Below, one piece after another: positions 9,286 through 17,891 of a DNA stretch of 64,000 bases. This DNA is from an uncultured Eubacteriales bacterium (GTDB taxonomy: Bacteria; Bacillota; Clostridia; Oscillospirales; Oscillospiraceae): positions 62,001-126,000 of the forward strand of contig URDG01000002.1 in the NCBI GenBank assembly GCA_900546515.1. The letters are read 5' to 3'. The stretch's first letter is position 1. Each line of letters opens with the position of its first letter. The notes below the pieces were generated by a model. That model was not told where the DNA came from and made no database searches. It saw only the letters and a program-made list of their open reading frames with translations. The translations under genes and the position numbers were made by a program.

Positions 9286-11292
9286 TCACATTGCCCTGAG
9301 CGCGCGTATGAGCCGCGTGGCCTCAAGGTCGGCTTTGCCGTTTATGGTAGCGCAGCGGGCGCCGTAAATTTTCCCGCTCCCGCTTTTTAAAAGGCCCGTT
9401 TCGAGCAGCACCATAAGACACAGGCAGAATTTTTCAGGCGCCATCCCGCCTATGCACTGCGCCGTTATCTCCTCCGCGTTTTCTCCCGCGGTGAAGTCCT
9501 TTCCAAGGCCGCGCCAGACCCTGATAAAATCTCCCCTGTCAGGGCAATAGCGTGCGGCGGCGTACATTGCGGAGCTGTCCGAATCAAGTATTGCCCGGCA
9601 CAGCGCAAGCGGCTCATGAAGTCTCGCCGCCGAGATCAGCAGCTGCACCGATATATGCCCACGGAATTCGTTGATCTGCGGGCTGAAGGCCAGATCTATA
9701 AGGTCGCCCTCTTTTATGTTCAGTTCCTTCGCCGTATGCGAAAAGAAAATCCCCTCAAAATGCACCTGCCCGAGTCTTATGCGCATCCGCAGATGCCGCC
9801 CGCCGCCGACCGCGCTCGCGCTCTCCAGCCGCACACCGTACATGCACAGCACCGGCTTCGGGTTTTCGTTGCCATACGGCTCCAGAAGATCCAGCGCGCG
9901 TACACTGTCTATCGTCAGCAGCGCGGGGTCGTTTATGAGCAGGTCGCACTGCACCTCCGGCTGGGAGGCCGGGCGGTTTTTGCGGTAATATTCGGCAAGC
10001 GCGGCGCGGAAATCGTCGAGCTTGTCACTGCGGATATTCAGCCCCGCCGCCAGCGCGTGACCTCCGAAGCCCATAAGATGCTCCGAACAGGCGGAGAGCG
10101 CTTCAAAGAGGTTGAAGCCGCCGTAGCTGCGGCATGAGCCCTTGCCCACATCCCCGTTGAGGCAGATCATTATCGACGGAAGAGAGTAGTGCTCGGCAAG
10201 GCGCGAAGCGGCGATGCCTATAACGCCCTGATGCCATTTGTCGCTGGCAAGGACTATGGGCGCGTCCGGCGTCTGCCCGGCAAGCCGCGCGTTTGCGTCC
10301 TCCCATATCTCCATTTCTATGCTCTGGCGTTTGCGGTTGAGCTCGCACAGCTCCGCAGCGAGGCGCACCGCCTCGTCTCTGTCCTTCGACATCAGCAGTC
10401 TCGCCGCAGTCTCCGCCTGACCGAGGCGGCCCGCAGCGTTCAGGCGCGGGGCAAGGCCGTAGCCTATCGTTGACGCGGTGAGCTTGTGCGGGTCTATGGA
10501 CGACTCCTTCATCATGGCCGCGATGCCCGGGCGCGGATCGGTCTCAAGCTTTTTCAGTCCCATGCGCACAAGGTAGCGGTTCTCGCCGGTCAGCGGCATA
10601 ACATCGGCCACTGTGCCGACGGCAACGAGGTCGACGTAGCGGTCTATCATCTCGTCGCTCCTGCCCTCGCAGGCGCACACAAGCTTGAGCGCCATGCCGA
10701 CGCCCGCAAGATTCGGGTTCGGATAGCTGTCCTCGCTCTGGCGGCAGTCAATGACCGCCACGGCGTCCGGCACATCGTCGGACTTGCACTCGTGGTGATC
10801 CGTTATGACCATATCTATCCCCAGCGTTTTTGCATACTCTGCCTCGGCCGCCGCGGTTATACCGCAGTCGACCGTGACGACAAGGCTGATATTTTCCGCC
10901 TTGAGCGTGTCGAGCGCCGCACAGTTAAGTCCGTAGCCCTCTTCATTTCTGTCCGGGATATACGGGCGGCAGTCCAGCCCCTTGGAGCGCAGATAATCCG
11001 TGACAAGACATGTCGACGTTATGCCGTCCACGTCATAGTCACCGTAGACCGCGACGGGTTCATGCGTCTCTATCGCGCGCCGCACCCGCGCCGCCGCCTT
11101 GTCCATGCCCATGATGAGCATCGGATCGTAAAGGCAGTCGGCGCCCCCGTTTATCATGACATCCGCCTCCTCCGCCGTCACGATGCCGCGCAGCGCAAGC
11201 ACTGCCGACAGCAGCGGCGGGTATCCGGCGTCCGTCAAAGCTTTGGGTATATCCGGCTTTTTAAATGGTATTCGCCAATCTTTACTGTTCAT
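9286..11292 (-). CDS. recJ: Single-stranded-DNA-specific exonuclease RecJ
   Basis: A 668-residue DHH-family 5'-3' exonuclease used in recombination and repair. Motif I GDYDVDGITS is near residue 83, the VDCGITAAAEAEYA and ITDHHE (DHH motif) segments follow, then the DHHA1 segment GFGGHALAAGL near 400, and an OB-like domain with a C-terminal extension of about 120 residues typical of Gram-positive RecJ. ATG at 11292. It is the first gene of the leftward run. A TTGAAT-N17-TATGAT promoter lies 33 bp upstream. Confidence 0.95.
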   Translation of the reverse strand: MNSKDWRIPFKKPDIPKALTDAGYPPLLSAVLALRGIVTAEEADVMINGGADCLYDPMLIMGMDKAAARVRRAIETHEPVAVYGDYDVDGITSTCLVTDYLRSKGLDCRPYIPDRNEEGYGLNCAALDTLKAENISLVVTVDCGITAAAEAEYAKTLGIDMVITDHHECKSDDVPDAVAVIDCRQSEDSYPNPNLAGVGMALKLVCACEGRSDEMIDRYVDLVAVGTVADVMPLTGENRYLVRMGLKKLETDPRPGIAAMMKESSIDPHKLTASTIGYGLAPRLNAAGRLGQAETAARLLMSKDRDEAVRLAAELCELNRKRQSIEMEIWEDANARLAGQTPDAPIVLASDKWHQGVIGIAASRLAEHYSLPSIMICLNGDVGKGSCRSYGGFNLFEALSACSEHLMGFGGHALAAGLNIRSDKLDDFRAALAEYYRKNRPASQPEVQCDLLINDPALLTIDSVRALDLLEPYGNENPKPVLCMYGVRLESASAVGGGRHLRMRIRLGQVHFEGIFFSHTAKELNIKEGDLIDLAFSPQINEFRGHISVQLLISAARLHEPLALCRAILDSDSSAMYAAARYCPDRGDFIRVWRGLGKDFTAGENAEEITAQCIGGMAPEKFCLCLMVLLETGLLKSGSGKIYGARCATINGKADLEATRLIRALRAM

Positions 11293-11324
11293 CTTTGTTC
11301 TTCTCTTATATTATTATTCATTTT

Positions 11325-11353
11325 ATCATAGCAAATTTGTTGACATAATTCAA
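11325..11353 (-). promoter_or_regulatory. Promoter of recJ-rel-dtd run
   Basis: Minus strand: TTGAAT, 17-nt spacer, TATGAT, 33 nt ahead of the recJ ATG. Confidence 0.6.
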
Positions 11354-11403
11354 TAGCTGTTGAAAAAATAAAGGCAGAAAATAGTACCGTGCGTTTTCTG
11401 CGC

Positions 11404-11432
11404 TTGACCGAATCTGCCGCATGCTGTATTAT
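11404..11432 (+). promoter_or_regulatory. Promoter of metal ABC importer operon
   Basis: TTGACC, 17-nt spacer, TATTAT, about 75 nt upstream of the lipoprotein start. Confidence 0.7.
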
Positions 11433-11441
11433 ATGATAATA
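11427..11441. promoter_or_regulatory. Perfect 6-3-6 palindrome over the -10 box (candidate metalloregulator operator)
   Basis: TATTAT-ATG-ATAATA is an exact inverted repeat that includes the whole -10 hexamer. Fur/Zur/PerR-family sites are AT-rich dyads of similar look, and the operon encodes a metal importer. Binding by such a repressor would block the promoter. The regulator itself is not in the window. Confidence 0.45.
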
Positions 11442-11508
11442 TCTGCGGTTTCGCACTGTACCCGCGCTCAGGCGCTGTGTCCTTCCATCCGCAGCAATGA
11501 GGTATCGA

Positions 11509-12462
11509 ATGAAAAAAATATGCGGAATGATCATATCTGTAATGCTGCTGTGCTCGCTGTGCGCCTGCGGCAGCTCTCCCGGGAATATTGACGGCGGAAA
11601 GCTGCGGATAGCTGCGACCGTCTTCCCGGCGTATGACTTTGCCCGGCAGATAGCCGGCGAACGCGCGGACGTGACGCTGCTCGTGCCGCCCGGCTCCGAG
11701 GCTCACAGCTATGAGCCCACGCCGCAGGACATTCTCCTGCTCAACAGCTGCTCCCTTCTTGTGTGCAACGGCGGGGAGAGTGAGGCGTGGCTCGATACCG
11801 TGACGGACGGACTTGACGCGGATCTTCCTGTTATATATATGCTCAACTGTGTCGACGCCGTTGAGGAAGAGACGAAGGCCGGCATGCAGAGCGGCGGTAT
11901 TCTCAGCCGCGGCAGCCACGGTGAGCATGAAGAGGAATACGACGAGCACGTATGGACCTCCCCTGCAAACGCGATGGCGATATGCCGCGCGATAGCCGAA
12001 GAGCTCTGCCGTATCGATCCCGGCGGACGCGATTATTACAGCGCAAACTGCAAAGAATATACGGACAGGCTCGCCGAGCTCGACGCGGCTTTCCGCAGCA
12101 CGGTGGAGCATGCATCATGCCGCACCGTGATCTTTGCCGACCGTTTCCCGGTGCGCTATTTTACGGAGGAATACGGTCTTGATTACTACGCGGCCTTTCC
12201 CGGCTGCGCGGATGACGCCGAGCCCTCGGCGCGGACCGTGGCTTTTCTGATAGACCGGGTCCGTTCGGAGCACACCAGAGCCGTATTTTATATTGAATTT
12301 TCAAACGAGAAGATGGCGGATATAATCTCCGAGGAGACAGGCTGCGAAAAGCTTCTTTTCCACTCCTGCCATAACGTCACGGCAGATCAGCTCAGCTCCG
12401 GCGTCGGGTATCTCGATCTGATGGAAAACAATCTTATAAATCTCAAGGAGGCATTGGGCTGA
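11509..12462 (+). CDS. Metal (zinc-type) ABC transporter substrate-binding lipoprotein
   Basis: A 317-residue member of the ZnuA/AdcA/TroA cluster A-I family. The lipoprotein signal is MKKICGMIISVMLLCSLCAC, with Cys as the likely lipidated residue. Metal-ligand motifs are SEAHSYEPTPQD (first His) and the His/Glu-rich loop HGEHEEEYDEHVW (second His). The usual third His segment is replaced by FADRFPVRYF, a variant I associate with clostridial homologues. I chose the ATG at 11509, preceded by GAGG at suitable spacing; an in-frame ATG at 11497 adds four residues without an SD. The stop overlaps the ATPase start by one base. Zinc is the most likely substrate and manganese is possible. Confidence 0.88.
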   Translation: MKKICGMIISVMLLCSLCACGSSPGNIDGGKLRIAATVFPAYDFARQIAGERADVTLLVPPGSEAHSYEPTPQDILLLNSCSLLVCNGGESEAWLDTVTDGLDADLPVIYMLNCVDAVEEETKAGMQSGGILSRGSHGEHEEEYDEHVWTSPANAMAICRAIAEELCRIDPGGRDYYSANCKEYTDRLAELDAAFRSTVEHASCRTVIFADRFPVRYFTEEYGLDYYAAFPGCADDAEPSARTVAFLIDRVRSEHTRAVFYIEFSNEKMADIISEETGCEKLLFHSCHNVTADQLSSGVGYLDLMENNLINLKEALG

Positions 12463-13166
12463 TGGCAATACTGAAATGCACCGATCTGTCCTTTGCCTAT
12501 GACGGCAGGACAGTGCTGGACGGCGTAAATTTTGAAATCTCGCAAAAAGATTACCTGTGCATAGTAGGCGAAAACGGTTCCGGCAAATCCACGCTGATGA
12601 AAGGTCTTCTGGGGCTGAAGCAGCCGCAGAGCGGCAGCATAGTTATGGCCGATGGACTACGGCCGGAGGAGATCGGCTATCTCCCGCAGCAGACAGACAT
12701 GCAGCGCGATTTTCCCGCGAGCGTATATGAGGTAGTTCTGTCCGGCTGTCTCAACTCTCTCGGCCGCCGCATGCACTACGGCAGGGCCGAGCGCGAGCGT
12801 GCGGAACAGAACCTCGAACGCATGGGAATAGAAGAGCTGCGGGATCGCAGCTATCAGGCGCTCTCCGGCGGTCAGCAGCAGCGTGTGCTCCTTGCGCGCG
12901 CCCTCTGCGCGACGAAGAAGCTGCTCCTGCTCGACGAGCCCGTTACGGGGCTCGACCCCATCGCCACGCAGGAGATGTACAATCTCATAAAGCTCGTCAA
13001 TCTCTGCGACGATATTGCGGTCATAATGGTCTCGCACGATATACACGAGGCCGTGCGTTATGCCACAAGGATCCTGCATCTCGGCCATACCCAGCTTTTC
13101 TTCGGCACAGCCGCGGAATACAGGGAGAGCAGTCTCGCGCGGCGTTTTCTGGGAGGCGGCATATGA
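12462..13166 (+). CDS. Metal ABC transporter ATP-binding protein
   Basis: A 234-residue ABC ATPase energising the importer. Walker A is GENGSGKST (about residues 37-45), Q-loop YLPQQTDM, signature LSGGQQQR, Walker B LLLLDEPVTGLD, and switch His in MVSHDI. The length and sequence fit the ZnuC/MntB-type cluster. The ATG overlaps the lipoprotein stop (TGATG), and the 3' end overlaps the permease start by 4 bp, so the three genes are translationally coupled. Confidence 0.93.
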   Translation: MAILKCTDLSFAYDGRTVLDGVNFEISQKDYLCIVGENGSGKSTLMKGLLGLKQPQSGSIVMADGLRPEEIGYLPQQTDMQRDFPASVYEVVLSGCLNSLGRRMHYGRAERERAEQNLERMGIEELRDRSYQALSGGQQQRVLLARALCATKKLLLLDEPVTGLDPIATQEMYNLIKLVNLCDDIAVIMVSHDIHEAVRYATRILHLGHTQLFFGTAAEYRESSLARRFLGGGI

Positions 13167-13984
13167 ACGAGCTTATAAACATGTTCTCATATCACTTCAT
13201 GCAGCGCGCCCTTGTGGTGGGCGTGCTGGTGTCGCTGTGTGCGGCGCTTCTGGGCGTATCTCTCGTGCTCAAGCGCTATTCCATGATCGGCGACGGTCTT
13301 TCGCACGTCGGCTTCGGCGCCCTTGCGATCGCCTCCGCCCTCGGGCTTGCCCCATTGGCCGTCGCAGTCCCCGTTGTGGTCGTATCCGCGGTGCTTCTGC
13401 TGCGGCTGCGCAGGAGCAGCCGTATAAAGGGCGACGCCGCGATAGCCATGATCTCCAGCAGCGCGCTTGCGATTGGCGTGATAACGGTGTCGCTCACGAC
13501 CGGCATGAACACCGAAGTCTCAAGCTACATGTTCGGCAGTGTTCTCTCGCTCAGCCGCGGCGATGCAATACTTTCCGTCATTCTCTCGGCAGCGGTGCTT
13601 GCGCTGTTCGTGCTGTTCTACCCGCGCATATTCGCCGTCACCTTTGACGAGGATTTCAGCCGCGCAACAGGAACAAACACCGATCTTTACAACACGCTGC
13701 TCGCCGTGCTCACCGCCGTCACGGTCGTGCTCGGCATGCGCATGATGGGCGCGCTGCTCATATCCAGCCTTATCATCTTTCCGGCGCTCTCGGCCATGCG
13801 TCTGTGCAGGAGCTTCAAGGCCGTTGTGATCACCGCCGCAGTCATATCCGCCGTGTGCTTCATCGCCGGCATCATATGCTCATACTTTCTTGAAACGCCA
13901 ACCGGCGCAAGCGTCGTCGTGGCGGATCTGGCGGCCTTTGCCGCCGCGTCTGTCATAGGCAGACATCGCGTTCGGAAAGGTTGA
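13163..13984 (+). CDS. Metal ABC transporter permease
   Basis: A 273-residue ABC-3 family integral membrane protein with about eight hydrophobic segments, and the family motifs YSMIGDGLSHVGFGA (about residues 39-53) and LLISSLIIFPALSAM (about 195-209). It forms the membrane channel of the importer with the preceding ATPase and lipoprotein. ATG overlaps the ATPase stop by 4 bp. It is the last gene of the operon; pckA follows from its own promoter. Confidence 0.93.
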   Translation: MNELINMFSYHFMQRALVVGVLVSLCAALLGVSLVLKRYSMIGDGLSHVGFGALAIASALGLAPLAVAVPVVVVSAVLLLRLRRSSRIKGDAAIAMISSSALAIGVITVSLTTGMNTEVSSYMFGSVLSLSRGDAILSVILSAAVLALFVLFYPRIFAVTFDEDFSRATGTNTDLYNTLLAVLTAVTVVLGMRMMGALLISSLIIFPALSAMRLCRSFKAVVITAAVISAVCFIAGIICSYFLETPTGASVVVADLAAFAAASVIGRHRVRKG

Positions 13985-14048
13985 ATTTTGACTAAAAATC
14001 GCCCCCAAAGGCTCCGGCAGAAGTCCGTTTTTTGTTTATGTATATGGC

Positions 14049-14077
14049 TTGACGCTTTTTGCGCCGAATGATATAAT
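14049..14077 (+). promoter_or_regulatory. Promoter of pckA
   Basis: TTGACG, 17-nt spacer, TATAAT, a near-consensus sigma-A promoter; AAGGAGG follows at 14099-14105 before the ATG at 14116. Confidence 0.8.
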
Positions 14078-14115
14078 TTTGTCAAATAAAGAATATCTAA
14101 GGAGGTTCTTTTCAA

Positions 14116-15693
14116 ATGAAAAAAATAGCACCAATAGAGCTCGGCATCGCCGGCAGCGGCACCGCATACCGCAATCTTGCGCCTGCGCAGCTTGTTGAGG
14201 CTGCTCTCCGCCGCGGCGAAGGCACTCTCTCCGAGACCGGCGCTCTGGTCGTAAAGACCGGCAAGTACACCGGCCGCAGCCCTGACGACAAATTCATTGT
14301 CGACACTCCCGCAGTCCATGACGAGATCGCATGGGGCAAGATCAACGTCCCCATTGAGAAGGCAAAGTTCGATGCCATCAAGGCAAAGATCCTTGCATAT
14401 CTGCAGAACAAAGAGATTTTCGTGTTCGACGGCTTTGCAGGCGCAGACCCCAAGTACACCAAGCGCTTCCGCATCATAAACGAGCTGGCAAGCCAGAATC
14501 TCTTCATCCACCAGCTGCTTATCCGTCCCACCGACGAGCAGCTTGACGATTACGTCCCGGATTATACTATTTACGCGGCTCCCGGCTTCAAGTGCATCCC
14601 CGAGGTCGACGGCGTCCACAGCGAGGCTGCCATCATAATCGACTATGAGGCTCACGAAGTCCTTATCTGCGGCACCGGCTACGCGGGCGAGATAAAGAAG
14701 AGCGTCTTCTCGGTCATGAACTATGTTCTCCCCAAGGAAGGCATCCTCTCCATGCACTGCTCCGCCAACATCGGCGACGACGGAAACAGTGCCGTGTTCT
14801 TCGGTCTGTCCGGCACCGGCAAGACCACTCTGTCCGCAGACCCCAACCGCAAGCTCATCGGCGACGACGAGCACGGCTGGTCCGCAGACGGCGTGTTCAA
14901 CATTGAGGGCGGCTGCTATGCAAAGTGCATCGCGCTCGATCCCGAGCATGAGCCCGAGATCTACGGCGCTATCAAGTTCGGCGCGCTGATGGAGAACGTC
15001 ATCGTCGACGAGACCGGCAAGCCCGATTATTTTGACGGCTCCCTCACCGAGAACACCCGCGTCGGTTATCCCATCAACTATATCCCCAACGCCGCCATTC
15101 CCGGCGTCGGCGGTCAGCCCAAGACGGTCATATTCCTCACCGCCGATGCTTTCGGCGTGATCCCGCCCATCTCCAAGCTCGACAACGACAGCGCAATGTA
15201 TCACTTTGTCTCCGGCTACACCTCCAAGCTGGCCGGCACAGAGCGCGGCATCACCGAGCCTGTCACCACTTTCTCCACGCTTTTCGGCGCTCCCTTCTTC
15301 CCGCTCAATGCCTCCGTGTACGCACAGATGCTTGGTGAGAAGCTCAAGGAGACCGGTGCAAACGTGTTCCTCGTGAATACCGGCTGGTGCGGCGGCGCAG
15401 CAGGCACCGTTCCCAGAATGAAGCTCAAGTACACCCGCGCGATGGTCACTGCCGCACTTGCAGGCGAGCTTGACAATGTGGAGTACGAGCTTGACCCCAT
15501 CTTTAACCTCAATATCCCCAAGACCTGCCCGAACGTTCCCTCCGAGGTTCTCAATCCCCGCAACGTCTGGACCGACAAGGCGAAGTATGAGGAGTCCGCA
15601 AAGGCTCTGGCGAAGAAGTTCCAGGAGAACTTCGCCAAGAAGTACCCCGATATGCCCGCGAACATCACGAACGCAGGCCCGAAGGCGGAGTGA
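14116..15693 (+). CDS. pckA: Phosphoenolpyruvate carboxykinase (ATP)
   Basis: A 525-residue enzyme that interconverts oxaloacetate plus ATP with PEP, CO2 and ADP. The substrate motif is KYTGRSPDDKF (about residues 52-62), the P-loop GLSGTGKTTLS (about 230-240), the metal/nucleotide loop GDDEHGW follows, and the later TRVGYPI and VNTGWCGG segments are intact. Normal length. Strong promoter, consensus SD and tightly biased codon use suggest high expression; in fermenting anaerobes the enzyme often runs toward oxaloacetate for succinate or amino-acid synthesis. It ends at a bidirectional terminator shared with the convergent operon. Confidence 0.97.
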   Translation: MKKIAPIELGIAGSGTAYRNLAPAQLVEAALRRGEGTLSETGALVVKTGKYTGRSPDDKFIVDTPAVHDEIAWGKINVPIEKAKFDAIKAKILAYLQNKEIFVFDGFAGADPKYTKRFRIINELASQNLFIHQLLIRPTDEQLDDYVPDYTIYAAPGFKCIPEVDGVHSEAAIIIDYEAHEVLICGTGYAGEIKKSVFSVMNYVLPKEGILSMHCSANIGDDGNSAVFFGLSGTGKTTLSADPNRKLIGDDEHGWSADGVFNIEGGCYAKCIALDPEHEPEIYGAIKFGALMENVIVDETGKPDYFDGSLTENTRVGYPINYIPNAAIPGVGGQPKTVIFLTADAFGVIPPISKLDNDSAMYHFVSGYTSKLAGTERGITEPVTTFSTLFGAPFFPLNASVYAQMLGEKLKETGANVFLVNTGWCGGAAGTVPRMKLKYTRAMVTAALAGELDNVEYELDPIFNLNIPKTCPNVPSEVLNPRNVWTDKAKYEESAKALAKKFQENFAKKYPDMPANITNAGPKAE

Positions 15694-15715
15694 TCCGACA
15701 CCGTTTATAAAACAC

Positions 15716-15753
15716 AAAAAAACTCCGGAATCAATGTGATTCCGGAGTTTTTT
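15716..15753. terminator. Bidirectional terminator between pckA and the sulfatase operon
   Basis: Inverted repeat AACTCCGGAATCA / TGATTCCGGAGTT with 3-nt loop, A-run on the left and T-run on the right, placed between two convergent genes. Confidence 0.9.
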
Positions 15754-15767
15754 CATATCTGAAGCGT

Positions 15768-17132
15768 TTATATTCTTCCCTCTGCTCTGAGCTCGCTTAT
15801 GATGCTGTCCGCAAGCTGCTCAAGCACGCCGAGATCCCACGTCATCTGATACACCGTGTACCTCGCCCGCGTCTCTTTGCAGTAGAGATATGTATCTCTG
15901 AGCATATCTGCACTTATGCCTATATCCGCGGGATCGCACGGCACGCCTACCTTCTTGAGCACGCCGCGCAGCTTCTCCGACGAATATACGCCGCCGAGCA
16001 TGGATCTTATTTTATCCTGCTCCGCCTCTATTCTGTCTATCCTTTTCAGTCTGCCAGCCGTCGTATTCTTGCCGGACTTCTCTTCAAGCTCGATTATCGC
16101 GTCCGCCGCATTTCCGTAAGCTCTGCGTATCTCGCCCCTCCATGCCTCTTCGCTGTATGCGCGCGCCGTATCTCTCGCGGCGTCAAAGTCGATCTCCATC
16201 CCGCGCAGCTTCTCCACGAGTCTGAGTGCTAGCACCGTTCCGACCGCGACCTGCTCTCCATGCATGGCAAAATCTTTCCCCCGCTGTTCGCCGAGCACCT
16301 CCCAGTAGTGCGACATGTGGTGCTCTGCGCCGGATATGGCTCTCGAGCTGCCGTAGAGGCTTATCGTCGCCCCGGTCAGCAGCAGCGCGTTCATAAGGTT
16401 CCCAAGCGCCTCCGGCTTGCGTTCCCTTATATCATCCGTCTGCGCGAGTATGCCGTCCACATAATGCATAATGAGCGCGTCCATATTTTCGCAGTAGTGA
16501 TCCTCGTTTATAAGCGCGCCGAGATGCCAGTCATTGATGGCGTTCAGCTTTCCGATCAGATCGCCGAAGCCGGCCGCGGTCATTCTGTAGGGTGCACCGG
16601 AAAGAACATCCGTGTCGCCGATAATGACCTCGGTGCTGTGCGCCGGCATAGTCGCCTTGAGATTGTTGACGTTCATTATGCCAACAGAGGCCGAGAAGCC
16701 GTCCATCGGTGCTCCCGTGGGCACCGTAAAGCACGGCAGGCCGAGCTTGAAGCTTGAAAAGCGCAGCATGTCCGTTATCGATCCGGTGCCTACGCCGATC
16801 ATAAGGTCGCAGTCGTCGGGCTTGTTTATGACTATCTCGCCAAGCGTGGCCTCGTCAAATCCGAGGTGCCTTATTATCAGGACCAACGGCTCATATCCGT
16901 TCTCTTTGAGTACGCTCTCGCATTTTCTGCCCGCTATCTCATATGTGACTGCGTCGCAGAGCATATACGGCTTTTTGTACCCGCCCTCGCGTACATAGTC
17001 CGGCAGTGTATTTATCGCCCCGCTGCTGATGTTTATATGCTTTATCGGCGCATAGTGCGTCCTGCCGCAGCTGCATTCGAGCTTTACGTTGAGGTATTTA
17101 TCCACGCTCTGCGGCGCATCGTACATTTTCAT
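15768..17132 (-). CDS. sn-glycerol-1-phosphate dehydrogenase-like (AraM/EgsA family)
   Basis: A 454-residue iron-alcohol-dehydrogenase-superfamily protein. Family motifs are GVGTGSITDML (about residues 113-123, nucleotide loop), TGAPMDGFSA (about 138-147), GFGDLIGKLNAINDW (metal Asp), GAEHHMSHYWE (metal His) and AMHGEQVAVG (metal His). AraM-type enzymes use NAD(P)H to reduce dihydroxyacetone phosphate to sn-glycerol 1-phosphate. The real substrate here is open, because the gene closes an operon of sulfatase, sugar kinase and SIS isomerase. ATG at 17132, 21 bp after the SIS stop. Confidence 0.8.
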   Translation of the reverse strand: MKMYDAPQSVDKYLNVKLECSCGRTHYAPIKHINISSGAINTLPDYVREGGYKKPYMLCDAVTYEIAGRKCESVLKENGYEPLVLIIRHLGFDEATLGEIVINKPDDCDLMIGVGTGSITDMLRFSSFKLGLPCFTVPTGAPMDGFSASVGIMNVNNLKATMPAHSTEVIIGDTDVLSGAPYRMTAAGFGDLIGKLNAINDWHLGALINEDHYCENMDALIMHYVDGILAQTDDIRERKPEALGNLMNALLLTGATISLYGSSRAISGAEHHMSHYWEVLGEQRGKDFAMHGEQVAVGTVLALRLVEKLRGMEIDFDAARDTARAYSEEAWRGEIRRAYGNAADAIIELEEKSGKNTTAGRLKRIDRIEAEQDKIRSMLGGVYSSEKLRGVLKKVGVPCDPADIGISADMLRDTYLYCKETRARYTVYQMTWDLGVLEQLADSIISELRAEGRI

Positions 17133-17153
17133 ATATTTTCACACTCCTGTATG

Positions 17154-17762
17154 TCAGTCGATGTGGTTGAGCAGCCGCTCTCCGACCTCCCCGCCCGGGT
17201 GTATGACCGCAAACTGCTCGCGCGTGTAGCCGGTCATCTGCATAAGGGCAATGCATATGGCGTCGAAGGTGGAGATCACCGCCAGCGTGCTTGAAGTTGC
17301 AAGCATGTTGAACCGGCACGGCTCCCGCTCTGCCTTCACTTTCATATATATATCAGCAGCCTGCGCTATTTTCGAATCCGGATTTTCAGACACACCTATC
17401 AGCTTTGCCTTCTTTGTCCGGCAGGCCGGTATCAGGTTCACCAGCTCCTGCGTATTGCCGCCTTTGCTGATGAGTATCAGAATATCATCCTCCTGCAGGA
17501 CGCCGAGTCCGCCGTGCACAGCGTCTGCCGGCGAGAGAAACAGCGCCGGTATCTCGATGCAGCAGAGCGAATGTGCAATCTTTTTCGCCGCCATTGCCGA
17601 GGTTCCGCAGCCGGAGAGTATCACCTTTCCCTTGCAGTTCTGCAGGGCTTTCGCCGTCTCAAGCACGGCCTTTTCGTCCAACACCTCCGTGAGTTTGCCT
17701 ATTGCATCCGCCTCCATGCTTATGCATCGGTTTACTTCCGATATGATTTCCTTGTCTGTCAC
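17154..17762 (-). CDS. SIS-domain sugar-phosphate isomerase (KpsF/GutQ-like)
   Basis: A 202-residue single SIS-domain protein without CBS domains. The sugar-phosphate pocket motifs are ILSGCGTSAMAAKKIAHSL (about residues 48-66) and LISKGGNTQELV (about 98-109), and ATSSTLAVISTFDAI is near 155. It resembles arabinose-5-phosphate isomerases and phosphosugar isomerases of catabolic operons, and probably isomerises the product of the adjacent kinase. SD AAGGAGGATC precedes the ATG at 17762. The 129-bp gap before it holds strong stem-loops. Confidence 0.75.
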   Translation of the reverse strand: MTDKEIISEVNRCISMEADAIGKLTEVLDEKAVLETAKALQNCKGKVILSGCGTSAMAAKKIAHSLCCIEIPALFLSPADAVHGGLGVLQEDDILILISKGGNTQELVNLIPACRTKKAKLIGVSENPDSKIAQAADIYMKVKAEREPCRFNMLATSSTLAVISTFDAICIALMQMTGYTREQFAVIHPGGEVGERLLNHID

Positions 17763-17795
17763 ACTGATCCTCCTTGATCATCGTCGAATATTGAG

Positions 17796-17829
17796 CATGC
17801 CTCCCGGCCTTTCAGCGCCGGGAGGCATG
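17796..17829. other. 13-bp perfect stem-loop inside operon
   Basis: CATGCCTCCCGGC / GCCGGGAGGCATG with an 8-nt loop, between the kinase and SIS genes. A second smaller hairpin (GGCTGCC/GGCAGCC, 17870-17886) sits just after the kinase stop. Neither has a T-run, so these look like mRNA-processing or stabilising structures rather than a terminator. Confidence 0.6.
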
Positions 17830-17891
17830 TTGTTGTACGTTTCTGCCGGTTTCATGCCGCCGGGTTTATGGCTGCCTCCGGCAGCCTACGG

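Noticed and set aside
13687..15756. A 689-codon open frame on the minus strand across pckA
   Set aside because: Shadow of pckA codon bias; pckA has full family motifs, promoter and SD.
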